DNA of 64,000 bases from Tubiluchus corallicola (GCA_030141605.1 JAQGDQ010002404.1:4723-68722); one strand, 5' to 3'; shown: positions 37,687 through 48,129, counted from the stretch's first letter. Notes: generated by a model not told the origin, from the letters alone. A program made the numbers and translations.

Positions 37687-39333
37687 CCTGTTTTGTGCAC
37701 CACAACGACGCCCCAAGAATGCACTATTGATTATCAGCAAGATAGGAATTTCAAATTTGCATTTTGGGTGCTGCATGCTTAATTTTATGCATGTTTGTCC
37801 GAAAAAATAAGAATCGGGAGTGGTTCTGTGAGTGTACAGATAATCTCAAAAAATCATGGTAAATATAAGGTTGTAAAAACCGTAGGTTGCGCAAAAACAA
37901 AGCGGGAAGAAGAATTGCTTTTATTGCTTGCCAACACAGAGATAGAGCGGCTTAGGGGCATGCAATCGCTTTTTGTTGAACACGATGATTTGGTGGTTGA
38001 AAACTTTGTGGGCAGCATTGCAAACAATCATTTACAAGTTGTAGGAAGTGAATTAATTTTAGGCAAAATTTATCAAGTCTTTAACTTTCCGGATGATGGG
38101 TGCTGCAATTATTTTCGCAACCTGGTATTATGTCGGTTAGTGTACCCGGGAAGCAAATTAAAAACCGTTGACTATTTTAGACAGCACCTGAATACAGATG
38201 TTAGCGTACACACTATTTATCGTTTCCTTGACGAGCTAAATACAAGTTTAAAGCCACAAATTGAACAACTTACCTTTAAGCACACCAGGAAGCTACTAAA
38301 AGGAAAGATAAGTGTCGCATTTTATGATATGACCACATTGTATTTTGAGGCATCAGAAGAAGATGACTACCGTATTCCCGGATTCAACAAAGATGGCAAG
38401 CATCAACAACCGCAAATAATGATAGGTTTACTGGTGGGTAAATATGGATACCCGATTGGCTATCAAATATTCGAGGGAAACACCTCTGAAACAAAAACAC
38501 TAATCCCTGTTCTGGAAGCCTTTCAAAATAAATTTAATATCGAAAGGCCTATTGTAGTTGCCGATGCAGCTTTACTCTCGCAGAAGAACATAAATGCCTT
38601 GATTGAAAACAAATACGAGTACATACTTGGAGGACGGATAAAGAATGAAAGTCAAAAAATAAAAGAAAAAATTATAACTCTTGATATTAAAGAAAACAAG
38701 CCAGTTGAGTTGAAAAACAAGAATGGAAGGTTGATTATCAGCTTCTCAGAAAAAAGAGCCTTCAACGATAAAAAAACAGAGAGAAGGGCTTAAAAAGACT
38801 TGAAAAACGTGTTGCTTCCGGCAAGCTAACAAAGAATCGCATAAATAATCGCGGGTATAATAAATATCTGAATCTGTCGGGGGAGATTGCCGTTAAAATC
38901 GACTACGATAAGTTCCAGTCAGATAGAGTTTGGGATGGGTTGAAGGGTTATGTAACCAATACCCATTTACCGAGAAAAGATGTTATCGGGAATTATAGTC
39001 AGTTGTGGCAAGTGGAAAAAGCTTTTCGTATATCAAAAACTGATTTACGAATACGGCCAGTTTATCACCGCTTAAAAGAACGCATTGAAGCCCATATCTG
39101 TATTTGTTTCACAGCCTATGCCATTTACAAAGAGCTGGAAAGGTTATTGAAGGCAAATAATATTGATATCTCTGCTGAAAAAGCCTTGGAACAAATCCGG
39201 CAGATCAGGCAGCTGCAATACACTCTGCCCAAATCGAAACAAGTCAGAACAAAAATATTACAGCCAACTGAAATGCAAAAAAAGTTGTTAAATATGAAAT
39301 TATAAACTTGGGTGCTGCAATGCACAAAACAGG
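37687..39333 (+). mobile_element. IS1634-family insertion sequence
   Basis: The 1647-bp element has inverted ends beginning CCTGTTTTGTGCA on both sides (right end as reverse complement), with looser matches further in (CCCAAG). It carries one long transposase frame broken near its middle. The direct repeats on both sides are 263 bp and perfect. Long and variable target duplications are a published trait of IS1634 and its relative IS1549, which supports the family call together with the transposase sequence. Confidence 0.88.
37795..39305 (+). pseudogene. IS1634-family transposase with a frameshift in an A-run
   Basis: The first part (TTG start at 37795, MSEKIRIGSGSVSVQIISKN) runs 332 codons to TAA 38791-38793. 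The second part continues one frame over (REKGLKRLEKRV, then VWDGLKGYVTNTH to 39305). The switch fits a run of seven A residues at 38769-38776, where one more A would restore a single frame of about 503 residues. DDE-type motifs include VAFYDMTTLYFE and VVADAALLSQKN in the first part and YSQLWQVEKAFRISKTDL in the second. It may be a true one-base loss, a sequencing error in a homopolymer, or a programmed -1 shift. No ATG is available at the start. Confidence 0.8.
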
Positions 39334-39596
39334 AGAGTTTATAAGATTCATCTGATTTTGTTTTGACGATTTTCCTATCATAATCTGTAAAGTTTTGCAT
39401 GTAAGTTATAGTAAGTTCTTGCATTTTAGGTCACTATAATTTGTTGAGGTTTTAAATTCTATATTGATAATATTGAGCAGGTTGGGATTAATTTCAGGAG
39501 CGGATAAATAATAAAGTGAGGTCTTTGCGAAGGTCTCAAAGCATAAAGAGGTTGCAAGTTTGATGGCTGCAACCTCTTTTATTATTTTATCTGTTT
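39334..39596. repeat. 263-bp direct repeat, right copy
   Basis: This is identical to 37424-37686 and directly abuts the right end of the IS1634-family element. It includes the second copy of the terminator (39545-39579). The sequence after it (AACCAGAGTTTG) is unique, which sets the boundary. Confidence 0.93.
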
Positions 39597-39751
39597 AACC
39601 AGAGTTTGAAGATTTCCTGTTTTGATATTTTCGAAGTTCATATTTTTATTAATATTCTCTTCAAAATCTTCATTTACAACAGTAAGTTGTGGGTTTTCAT
39701 TGGATTTTTCCTCATTCTGAGCTAAGTTTTTTATTTTTTTAAGATCTCATT

Positions 39752-41458
39752 TTAGTAATAGCCTTCATTCTGTTTTAAGACAGGGTTGTTATTAGCTATA
39801 GACAGGTCGATCTGAGTTTGCGGGATAGGCCAGATTTCGTGTTGTCCTTTGGAAAATGTTTTGCCGGAAAGGTGTACCATAACTGTTCCTTCTACACTGA
39901 GGTAGTCATTCATAGTATCTCCTGCTATTCCCCAGCGTACGAGATCAAAGAAACGCATTCCCTCCATGGCAAATTCCAGGCGGGTTTCGTGGCGAATAGC
40001 TTTCAGTGCATACTCTTTGGAAGGGAAGTCTTCCGTATACGGTTCAACTTTATAGTTTGCGGCCGGAGCTCCATCGTCAAATCTTACTACGTTTGAGGAT
40101 TTTGCTCTGTTGCGTATTTCATTTACCAAAGAGGTTGCGCGAGTCAAAGATCCTATTTCTGCTTCACATTCAGCCAGCCACAAAATTACATGTCCCAGTC
40201 TGAATTTACGAAAGTTGTTACTGTTAACGCCTGTTGTCCATCCTGTAGATGTTTGAGCTGTAGCTTTTTCTGCCTCTTTAAACATGTTTTTTTTGTATAA
40301 GTACGGGCCTCCGTTGGATGGTTCGCGTATCCATGAGTTTCCTTCCATTATTCCCCAGTCTAGGTAGGGAATTCCTGGGCGTCCGACAGTGTGGTCGAGC
40401 CGGGGATCAATGGTTCCTTTATACTGTTTGTCAGGCTCGGGATCGAATGGCAGCATGTCGTCTGCTGAGTAGGTGTCGTTAAGCAGAGGCAGCCCCGTAT
40501 TATCGTCAACCCTATAGGCGCTTACGAGGCTATGTGTGGGTTGAAAGAAGCCACAGCAGGTTCCTGTTGGAGCTCCCCCGAAAGGGTAGTTAAGGGCATC
40601 ACCCCAGCCTCCGTTATACGAGCCGTTGGAGCCATCGTTTACAGCATACTGTATCTCGAATATTGATTCTTTGTTATTGTTGTGGTTGATTTCATAATTC
40701 ATCTCATAACTTTCAACTAGCTGAAATACCCCACTGGAGTAGACATCGTCCAGCACCGGTTTTGCCATATTAAATTTTCCTTGAAACATGTAGACGCGGG
40801 CCAGATAGGTTTTTGCTGCCCATTGTGTTGCACGCCCTTTATCACTTCCCCAGTTATCTGGCAGGTTGTCTACTGCAAACTCCAGGTCACTCTCTATTTC
40901 ACTCCATACGAGCCTGTCATTTGGTACAGTATGTGGCTCTTCTGTGTTTTCGTCAATGTATGGTACCTTCCCATGTACCAGTGTAAGTTCGACATAGAAA
41001 TGTGCTCTGAGAAATTTTGCCTGGGCTTCAGCCTGAGCTTTTTCTTTTTCACTCATATCATCCGCCTTAACAGTAGCCAGCAAAACATCATTAGCACGGC
41101 GAATACCATCATAAAGCGGCTCCCAGTGGTTTTTTACATACGTATTTTCAGCGTCAACATAAAATCCCTCAATAGGGTTAATACTGGGCTGGTCACCAGA
41201 TGATGAACCCTTGTATGCATCATCTGAGGCAACACTGCCCCAAACCCAGTTAGAAACGGCGCTTGCCCAGTTGTCTGCACTTGGGCGATTTGTTCCGTCA
41301 ACAACAGCATAGGTGCCGGTTAATAGGGCATTTACACCTTCTTTATTATAAAGTAGTTCAACATGAGCCTGCCCTTTGGGTTTAATCTCAAACCAGGAGT
41401 CAGAGCAGGAGTATAAAACAATTGTTACTAGTGCTATAATAATATATGTCTTTTTCAT
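39752..41458 (-). CDS. SusD/RagB-family nutrient-binding lipoprotein
   Basis: SusD-like proteins sit on the cell surface as a lid over a SusC channel and bind a glycan or peptide. The 568-residue lipoprotein has a lipobox (VTIVLYSC, Cys18), then DSWFEIKPKG and a TPR-rich SusD fold. Conserved SusD segments include QAKFLRAHFYVELTLVHGKVPYI, ATQWAAKTYLARVYMFQGKFN, VILWLAECEAEIG, IRHETRLEFAMEGMRFFDLVRW and the C-terminal HEIWPIPQTQIDLS. It follows the susC-like gene by 38 bp. No glycoside hydrolase or sensor-regulator is adjacent, so this is a minimal, possibly orphan pair. Confidence 0.95.
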   Translation of the reverse strand: MKKTYIIIALVTIVLYSCSDSWFEIKPKGQAHVELLYNKEGVNALLTGTYAVVDGTNRPSADNWASAVSNWVWGSVASDDAYKGSSSGDQPSINPIEGFYVDAENTYVKNHWEPLYDGIRRANDVLLATVKADDMSEKEKAQAEAQAKFLRAHFYVELTLVHGKVPYIDENTEEPHTVPNDRLVWSEIESDLEFAVDNLPDNWGSDKGRATQWAAKTYLARVYMFQGKFNMAKPVLDDVYSSGVFQLVESYEMNYEINHNNNKESIFEIQYAVNDGSNGSYNGGWGDALNYPFGGAPTGTCCGFFQPTHSLVSAYRVDDNTGLPLLNDTYSADDMLPFDPEPDKQYKGTIDPRLDHTVGRPGIPYLDWGIMEGNSWIREPSNGGPYLYKKNMFKEAEKATAQTSTGWTTGVNSNNFRKFRLGHVILWLAECEAEIGSLTRATSLVNEIRNRAKSSNVVRFDDGAPAANYKVEPYTEDFPSKEYALKAIRHETRLEFAMEGMRFFDLVRWGIAGDTMNDYLSVEGTVMVHLSGKTFSKGQHEIWPIPQTQIDLSIANNNPVLKQNEGYY

Positions 41459-41496
41459 AATTTATATGTGTTTTTAATTTATAAAAACTATCAGGG

Positions 41497-44400
41497 TTAC
41501 AAGTTCAGGTTTATCCCAAAAAGAAACATTTGTGAGGTGGGGTAAACACCCTCATCCACGCCAATATGGCGATCTGCATTATCGCCATTGTTGATAATCT
41601 CAGGGTCGAGTCCACTGTATCCGGTAATTGTAAGCAGATTTGTTGCTTGTGCATAAAGCCTTAAACGCTCAATGCCCCATTTAGAGGTTACTTCTGCCGG
41701 GATGGTATAGCCAATTTGTAGGTCCTTTATGCGGAGGTAAGAGCCATCTTCAACAAAGAAAGTTGAGGTTCTTTGCATCACTTCGTCATCTTTAAGTGCG
41801 ATAGGCATTGTAATTTTATCTCCGTTTTCATAACGTTCGGCTGTCCATGATTCATAGAGTCTTTGTGTGCTACGATTTCCCTGAAAGTTGCTAAATAGTA
41901 TCCACCGGTTTACATAGTTTATCAGTTTATTGCCTTGTGACCCCTGAATAAACATTGTCATATCCCAGCTTTTATACTGTGAGCCAATGTTTAGCCCATA
42001 AGTAAAATCGGGGTGTGGGCTGCCTATAAAGGTGCGATCCTCCGATGTTATCTTGCCATCGCCGTTCACATCTTTATATTTGAATACTCCGGGGCGGCTA
42101 TAGCTGTCAACTCCATCTTTATCAGGGTTATATGGGCTATGTGCAGCGATCTCTTCTGCTGTGTTGAAAATACCTTCAACCACATATCCATAGAAGGAAG
42201 ATATGGGTCTACCACTTGTACTTGCGGTGTATATGTTTTGACGAAGCTCATCTCCCCAGAGAATTTCGTTCGAGTTATCATTAAGTTTTGTGATTTCGTT
42301 TTTGTAGTGGGAGATGCTGGCACGGATATCAAAATAGAAGTCATTACCTGCCTGTCCGTGATAAGTGATCATCAGATCACACCCTCTGTTTTTCATCTCG
42401 CCAACATTTATGGCAGGAAGTACCAAATATCCATACACACTGGGAAGTTGTTGTTTGTAAAGCATATCTGTGGTCAGACGGTTATACCAGTCGAAATTGA
42501 CCTGCAGTTTACTGTCAAATACCGTAATATCGAGGCCAACATTGGTGGTTGTGGTAGATTCCCATTTTCCATCCAGGTTACCCAGCTTATAGCGGTGGAA
42601 TCCTGGCACCGTGGATGTGTTTGATCCTGACAGGCTGTAGTATGATTCGTTAATATGAGCCCGATAGGTGCTGTAGCTATTGTAGTTTCCACCAACGTTG
42701 TCATTACCATTTTGGCCCCAGCCTATTCTTAATTTAAGGTCGTTAAGCCAGCCATACTCTGTCAAAAAAGATTCTTCAGATATTCTCCACCCAGCAGAGA
42801 GTGCGGGGAATGTTCCCCATCGATGCGTTTTTGCAAATCTTGAAGAGCCATCACGACGTAAAACAGCTTCTAGAAGATACTTATCTCTAAAGCTGTAGTT
42901 TATTCTGCCAAAGTAGGAAAATGTAAACCATTCGTCAAAGGATCCTGTCGCGGTCTGATCGGATTCTCCCGAGTCTAAGACCATGTAGTCTGTATCTGTC
43001 ATAAAGTATACACTCCGGCTTGCATTAAACCACTCCCAGTAGTCGCTAACGCATTCAGATCCCAGCAGCACCTTAATGTTATGTATATCATCAATAGTAG
43101 TGCTAAAATTAAGTGTGTTTGACCAGTTCCACTGGATTCCTCCTTCAAACTTCTGTGTTAGTTGGTCGTTAGGTTTTCCTTCTGAAAATTCCGGATCCAT
43201 AATGCGCCGGTCCTGTTCGCGCGTGCTATTGTAATCGACACCAAACAGAGTTCGAAACGTAAGGTTTTTAGGTAGGTTTAGCTGTGCATATACATTTGCG
43301 AGTATACGCATTTCCCGAACATAATCATCCTTGTTGCGAGTGAGTACAGCTACGGGGTTTTGTGCGTTACCTGTTGTTGCAGCCTGTGTTCCGGCAAAGT
43401 TGCCTTTAATATCATAAACTGGAATGATAGGTTGCATTCTATAAGCCCAAGAGACAGAGTTTCCCTCATCATTATTACCAAATCCATTACGGTTGACATA
43501 TGAAGCTCCGAGGCTTTCCCCTATTTCCAGCCAGTCTGTAACTTTAGCATCAGCGTTAGAGCGTAGGGAGAATCGCTCAAAACCGGTGTGCATAACTATT
43601 CCTTCCTGTTCCATATATCCGGCAGAAAAAGCGTAGTTGCTGTTTTCGCTTCCTCCCGACAGGCCTATGTTGTATTCCTGCACAGGGGCAAGGTTAAATA
43701 TCTCATCGTACCAGTTAGTGCCTTGCTTGTTAGCACGAGTAATGCCATTGTAGGGACTTGGGTATGAATAGCTACTTTCATCCACTTCGCCTTCCATCTT
43801 GCCTGCAGGTATTATATAGTCGGGAATAATGGGTGTTTCTCCATACCCTAACTGTTCATTTCCCCAGCCATTATCTCCCGGATTTAATCCCGCATTGCGG
43901 TTTTCCATCCACAAAAGATCCGCATACTCTTGGGTATTCAACAGGTCCAGTTGATTGGTGGCGCGTTGTATCCCGAAACGCGCATCGAAACTAAGTCTTG
44001 TCTTTCCCGGTTTTCCACGCTTTGTAGTAATAATAATAACTCCATTAGCAGCACGAACACCGTATATAGCTGAGGAGGAAGCATCTTTAAGCACCGACAT
44101 GGATTCAATATCGTTGGGATTGATTTTACTTAGTCCGTCAGTTGAAGGCACCCCGTCAATAATGTATAGCGGATCGTTGTTGTTTACAGATCCAATGCCA
44201 CGAACACGCACGGTAGCTTCTCCTCCGGGAGAGTTATCATTGGTTATTGTAACACCTGCAACCCTTCCTTGTATACGTGAAGCTGCATTAGCTACAGGAA
44301 TCGAGCGTAGCTCATCTTCTGAGACAGAGGTAACAGCACCTGTCAAGGTTTTCTTTTGCTGGGTACCGTAGCCAACAATAATAACTTCGTCAACATTAAT

Positions 44401-44736
44401 AATGTCTGATTTCATGGTTACGTTAATATTGGTTCGGTCCCCAATTTCAGCATCTTGTGTTAGCATACCAATGTAGGAGAATACCAATACATTAGCATCA
44501 GCAGGTATTTGGGACAAATTGTATTTCCCCTCCCAGTCTGTGATTACCCCTATAGTTGTACCTTTAACCATTACTGTTACTCCCGTAATAGGGTTCCCGT
44601 TCTCTTCTGTTACGGTACCACTAATTGTCTTTTGCTGAGCGGAAAGTGCCCCTCCTGTCAGCATAAAAAGGAGCATAATATAAGTGCTCCACCAACTCTT
44701 TGTTTTTGAAATGAAACTTAGACTTATTTTCCTCAT
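41497..44736 (-). CDS. SusC/RagA-family TonB-dependent outer-membrane transporter
   Basis: This partner of the SusD lipoprotein forms a TonB-powered pore in the outer membrane. The 1079-residue protein starts MRKISLSFIS with a signal peptide (through TGGALSAQ), then a carboxypeptidase-regulatory-like domain (ISGTVTEENGNPITGVTVMV), the TonB-dependent plug with the SusC signature (DEVIIVGYGTQQKKTLTGAV, IDGVPSTDGLSKINPNDIES), and a 22-strand barrel ending in FLFGINLNL. ATG 44736 was chosen over an in-frame start 18 codons upstream because it yields a clean signal peptide. The substrate is not evident from sequence. Confidence 0.95.
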   Translation of the reverse strand: MRKISLSFISKTKSWWSTYIMLLFMLTGGALSAQQKTISGTVTEENGNPITGVTVMVKGTTIGVITDWEGKYNLSQIPADANVLVFSYIGMLTQDAEIGDRTNINVTMKSDIINVDEVIIVGYGTQQKKTLTGAVTSVSEDELRSIPVANAASRIQGRVAGVTITNDNSPGGEATVRVRGIGSVNNNDPLYIIDGVPSTDGLSKINPNDIESMSVLKDASSSAIYGVRAANGVIIITTKRGKPGKTRLSFDARFGIQRATNQLDLLNTQEYADLLWMENRNAGLNPGDNGWGNEQLGYGETPIIPDYIIPAGKMEGEVDESSYSYPSPYNGITRANKQGTNWYDEIFNLAPVQEYNIGLSGGSENSNYAFSAGYMEQEGIVMHTGFERFSLRSNADAKVTDWLEIGESLGASYVNRNGFGNNDEGNSVSWAYRMQPIIPVYDIKGNFAGTQAATTGNAQNPVAVLTRNKDDYVREMRILANVYAQLNLPKNLTFRTLFGVDYNSTREQDRRIMDPEFSEGKPNDQLTQKFEGGIQWNWSNTLNFSTTIDDIHNIKVLLGSECVSDYWEWFNASRSVYFMTDTDYMVLDSGESDQTATGSFDEWFTFSYFGRINYSFRDKYLLEAVLRRDGSSRFAKTHRWGTFPALSAGWRISEESFLTEYGWLNDLKLRIGWGQNGNDNVGGNYNSYSTYRAHINESYYSLSGSNTSTVPGFHRYKLGNLDGKWESTTTTNVGLDITVFDSKLQVNFDWYNRLTTDMLYKQQLPSVYGYLVLPAINVGEMKNRGCDLMITYHGQAGNDFYFDIRASISHYKNEITKLNDNSNEILWGDELRQNIYTASTSGRPISSFYGYVVEGIFNTAEEIAAHSPYNPDKDGVDSYSRPGVFKYKDVNGDGKITSEDRTFIGSPHPDFTYGLNIGSQYKSWDMTMFIQGSQGNKLINYVNRWILFSNFQGNRSTQRLYESWTAERYENGDKITMPIALKDDEVMQRTSTFFVEDGSYLRIKDLQIGYTIPAEVTSKWGIERLRLYAQATNLLTITGYSGLDPEIINNGDNADRHIGVDEGVYPTSQMFLFGINLNL

Positions 44737-45296
44737 AGATTTAAAGTATTTAAAAATTAATAATAAATTTATTTTCGCTTTTAAAAGCAACGCCCTTTCG
44801 GGAAAATTCCAGGCTATACAGAAACGACATAGTTTATCCCAAATGGGAGCTAAACCAGAAAGAGAGACACGCTAAGTTTTTAAATTTGGTTTTGTACAAT
44901 GAGCCCTTTGCAATACTCATTTTTTCTTTAAAGTTCTCTTCAAAGCCTTTATTTTACATCAGTAAATTGCGACTTTTTATTGAAATTTTTCTTGATTTGA
45001 ATCAAAGCGCTTTGTTTTGTAATGGCCTCATATTGTTTAGTTTAGTATATTATATTATGGCAAAGAGCTATAACGATTTGTAGCTTTACCAGGTATTAAA
45101 TTTTATTTACAATATAGTTAAAAAAGTTTAAATACTTATTTTAAGGAAATGAAAGCTGTGGGAAAGTCTTACGGTTATTAAATTGGAATAGAATAGAGTG
45201 TAGGTGTGTTTTTGCCTTGCGAAGGTTTCATCATATGGTTTTATAAGCAATAGGGGAGTGAAGGCTGAGTGTTTAGACAGGTGTGATTATCATGTT
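44737..45296. promoter_or_regulatory. susC upstream region with a candidate operator
   Basis: This 560-bp gap between susC and polA holds no supportable gene. At 45003-45014 CAAAGCGCTTTG is a perfect 12-bp palindrome with the CG-centred look of a LacI-family site, about 270 bp upstream of susC. A second imperfect dyad, TCCCA-AA-TGGGA, lies near 44837-44848. A 67-bp stretch (44934-45000) resembles 39655-39720 on the far side of susD. I found no clear TAnnTTTG box on the minus strand. Confidence 0.35.
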
Positions 45297-48065
45297 TTAG
45301 TGAGCATCAAGCCAATTTTTAGCTGCATGTATTTCAACAGTGAGAGGTATCTGTATCTGTACAGCATTTTCCATTTCAAATTTTACAATTTCCATCAATT
45401 CTTCCAGTTCGGGCTTATAGGCATCAAAGTTCAATTCATCGTGCACTTGCAGGATCATTTTTGATTTCATCCCTTTTTCCTCCATTTTGCGATGTATGTT
45501 TATCATTGCGATTTTTATAATATCTGCTGCAGATCCTTGTATAGGCGCATTGACGGCATTTCGCTCGGCTATTTTTCTTACCATAGTGTTAGCTGAGTTT
45601 ATATCGTTGAGGTATCGTTTTCTTCCCATCATAGTTTTTACAAATCCGTCTTTGCGTGCTTGTTCTATCTGTTTGTCAATAAATTCTCTTACCATACCAA
45701 AGCTGCTAAAGTACCCATCTATCAGCTCTTTGGATTCGGCCCGGGGAATGTTAAGCCTTTGAGATAGTCCGAATGCAGAGATGCCGTATATAATTCCGAA
45801 GTTGGCGGTTTTGGCTTTTCTCCTCATTTCCGGTGTTACTCTGTCCATGTCTACACCAAATATCTTAGATGCTGTTGTTAGGTGTATGTCTTCACGTTTT
45901 CTGAATGCTTCGGCCATTTCATTATCTTGCGACATTGCTGCCATGATGCGAAGCTCTATTTGGGAGTAGTCGGCTGAGAGGTATATGTGTTCTTTGTCTG
46001 ACGGGATAAATGCTCTTCTTATCTCTTTGCCACTTTCATCCCTGATGGGTATGTTTTGCATGTTTGGGTTTTTCGAGCTAAGCCTACCCGTTGCCACTAC
46101 GGTTTGATTAAAGGAGGTGTGTATTTTACCTGTCACTGGGTTTACCAACCTGGGAAGGGCTTCCACGTAGGTAGACAGCAGTTTTTTTATCCCCCTGTAT
46201 TCTAATATTTTCTGAACGATAGAGTGTTTGTTTTGTAACTGTACCAATACCTCTTCACTGGTAGAGTATTGTTTTGTTTTTGTCTTTTTTGCTTTAGGAT
46301 TGAGTTTTAACTTGTCAAAAAGGATTGTTCCCAGCTGTTTTGGCGAAGATATATTAAACTCTTCTCCAGCCAGTTCTGTTATTTCCTTTTCAAGGCCTAT
46401 TGCTACATTTCTTAGATGTTCTGCATATGTCAACAACGCATTTTTATCTATTTTTACGCCCGATAGTTCCATTGAAACCAGTATTTTTACTAGTGGCATC
46501 TCTATTTCATGGAACAGCTTAGTCACACCGGTGCTCTCCATCTCTTTTAGAAGGATTGGTTTCAATCTTCGGGTTATATCAGCGTCTTCACAGGCGTATT
46601 CAAGTAGTTTTTCGGGGGGTACTTGCCTCATTGAGCGCTGATTTTTTCCACGCTCCCCAATTAGGGACTCAATAGGTATTTTAATGTATCCTAAGTATAT
46701 TTTGCTAAGGTAGTCAAGGTTGTGTCGTAGTTCAGGCTGTATAAGGTAGTGAGCGATCATGGTGTCGAAGTAAGGTTCTTTTACTTCAGCACCATAGCGA
46801 GTCAGTATTAGTATGTCGTATTTAATGTTTTGTCCTATTTTCAAAATATTTTCATCTTCAAAGACCGAAGCAAACTCCTGTATAATAGCTTTAGCTGGTT
46901 CTGGATCAGGCGGCAGAGGTACAAAGTAGGCTTCCGTGTCACGAAAAGAGAAGGATATTCCTATTGGTTCAGCTGTGTGAGGGTCCAGTCCGGTGGTTTC
47001 GACATCAAAACAGAACTCTTTTTCTGCCTTAAGTCTGGAGTGGAGTTCTGATCTTTTCTTCTCCGAATCGACCAGTACATAGTTATGGTTTGCAGAGGTT
47101 AGTTTTTCGTTTTGCTTTTCTACTTTATGAGGTGGTGTCACTGGTTGTGACATGTTTGCAAATAGTGTACCTTCTCCAAATGCTATTTGTTGTGTAGCTC
47201 CATTGCCATACTGGGCGGCAAGTTTTGTGAATCCCAGATCATCAAATAGGTTGTGCAGCTTTTCTCTGTTGGGATCCACTTTGCTCATTTGTTCGGGTTT
47301 TATATCGAGCGGTACGTCCAGAACTATTGTTGCAAGTTTTTTGGATAGCCTCACCTGCTCTTCATTTTCTTGTAAGCGCTCTTTTTGTTTCCCTTTCAGC
47401 TTACCTGTGTTTTGATAGATGTTATCTATGTTTTCAAACTGTTCGATTAACTGCATTGCTGTTTTTGGTCCTACTCCCGGGCATCCGGGTATATTATCAG
47501 CAGTATCGCCCATAAGCGCTAAGATATCTATTACCTGTGTGGGGTTAGATACCCGGAAGTTATCCATTACTTGCTCTACTCCCCAGATCTCCACATCATT
47601 CCCCATGCGCTTGGGTTTATACATAAATATGTTTTCGGATACTAGCTGGGCGTAGTCTTTGTCAGGGGTTATCATGTAGACTTCAAAGTCTTCTTTGCAG
47701 GCCTGTTTTGCTATGGTTCCGATAACATCATCCGCCTCATATCCCTTTTTTTCAATTATTGGAATATTGTAGGCCTCTATGATTTTTCGTATGTAGGGTA
47801 TAGAGTTTCTAATATCTTCGGGCATCTCTTCACGTTGTGCCTTGTATTTTTTAAATATTTTGTGCCTGAATGTAGGTTCTGACATGTCAAAGGCTACCGC
47901 TATATGAGAGGGTTCTTCTTTTTTCAAAAGCTGCTCCAAAGTATTTGTAAAGCCGAATATTGCGGAGGTATTAATGCCCTTGGGGCTATATCGCGGGTTT
48001 TTTATGAAGGCGAAGTACGCCCTGTATATAAGTGCGTATGCATCAAGAAGAAATAGCTTTTTCAT
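45297..48065 (-). CDS. polA: DNA polymerase I
   Basis: Pol I removes RNA primers and fills gaps in replication and repair. The 922-residue protein has all three domains: the 5'-3' nuclease (LFLLDAYALIYRAYFAF, EADDVIGTIA, LMGDTADNIPG), a 3'-5' proofreading domain with the first catalytic pair intact (FCFDVETTGLDP), and the polymerase domain with motif A (YLSADYSQIELRIMA), motif B (RRKAKTANFGIIYGIS) and motif C (MILQVHDELNFD). Length is normal. It is a single gene with its own promoter. Confidence 0.98.
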   Translation of the reverse strand: MKKLFLLDAYALIYRAYFAFIKNPRYSPKGINTSAIFGFTNTLEQLLKKEEPSHIAVAFDMSEPTFRHKIFKKYKAQREEMPEDIRNSIPYIRKIIEAYNIPIIEKKGYEADDVIGTIAKQACKEDFEVYMITPDKDYAQLVSENIFMYKPKRMGNDVEIWGVEQVMDNFRVSNPTQVIDILALMGDTADNIPGCPGVGPKTAMQLIEQFENIDNIYQNTGKLKGKQKERLQENEEQVRLSKKLATIVLDVPLDIKPEQMSKVDPNREKLHNLFDDLGFTKLAAQYGNGATQQIAFGEGTLFANMSQPVTPPHKVEKQNEKLTSANHNYVLVDSEKKRSELHSRLKAEKEFCFDVETTGLDPHTAEPIGISFSFRDTEAYFVPLPPDPEPAKAIIQEFASVFEDENILKIGQNIKYDILILTRYGAEVKEPYFDTMIAHYLIQPELRHNLDYLSKIYLGYIKIPIESLIGERGKNQRSMRQVPPEKLLEYACEDADITRRLKPILLKEMESTGVTKLFHEIEMPLVKILVSMELSGVKIDKNALLTYAEHLRNVAIGLEKEITELAGEEFNISSPKQLGTILFDKLKLNPKAKKTKTKQYSTSEEVLVQLQNKHSIVQKILEYRGIKKLLSTYVEALPRLVNPVTGKIHTSFNQTVVATGRLSSKNPNMQNIPIRDESGKEIRRAFIPSDKEHIYLSADYSQIELRIMAAMSQDNEMAEAFRKREDIHLTTASKIFGVDMDRVTPEMRRKAKTANFGIIYGISAFGLSQRLNIPRAESKELIDGYFSSFGMVREFIDKQIEQARKDGFVKTMMGRKRYLNDINSANTMVRKIAERNAVNAPIQGSAADIIKIAMINIHRKMEEKGMKSKMILQVHDELNFDAYKPELEELMEIVKFEMENAVQIQIPLTVEIHAAKNWLDAH

Positions 48066-48129
48066 TATAAAGTACAGCCTGTTTTGCTGTTTTTGAAAGG
48101 GTAAATTGTTATGTTACATCAAGCTCACA

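Noticed and set aside
41497-44790. Longer susC reading from 44790
   Set aside because: The extra 18 residues come before a complete signal peptide that starts at ATG 44736.
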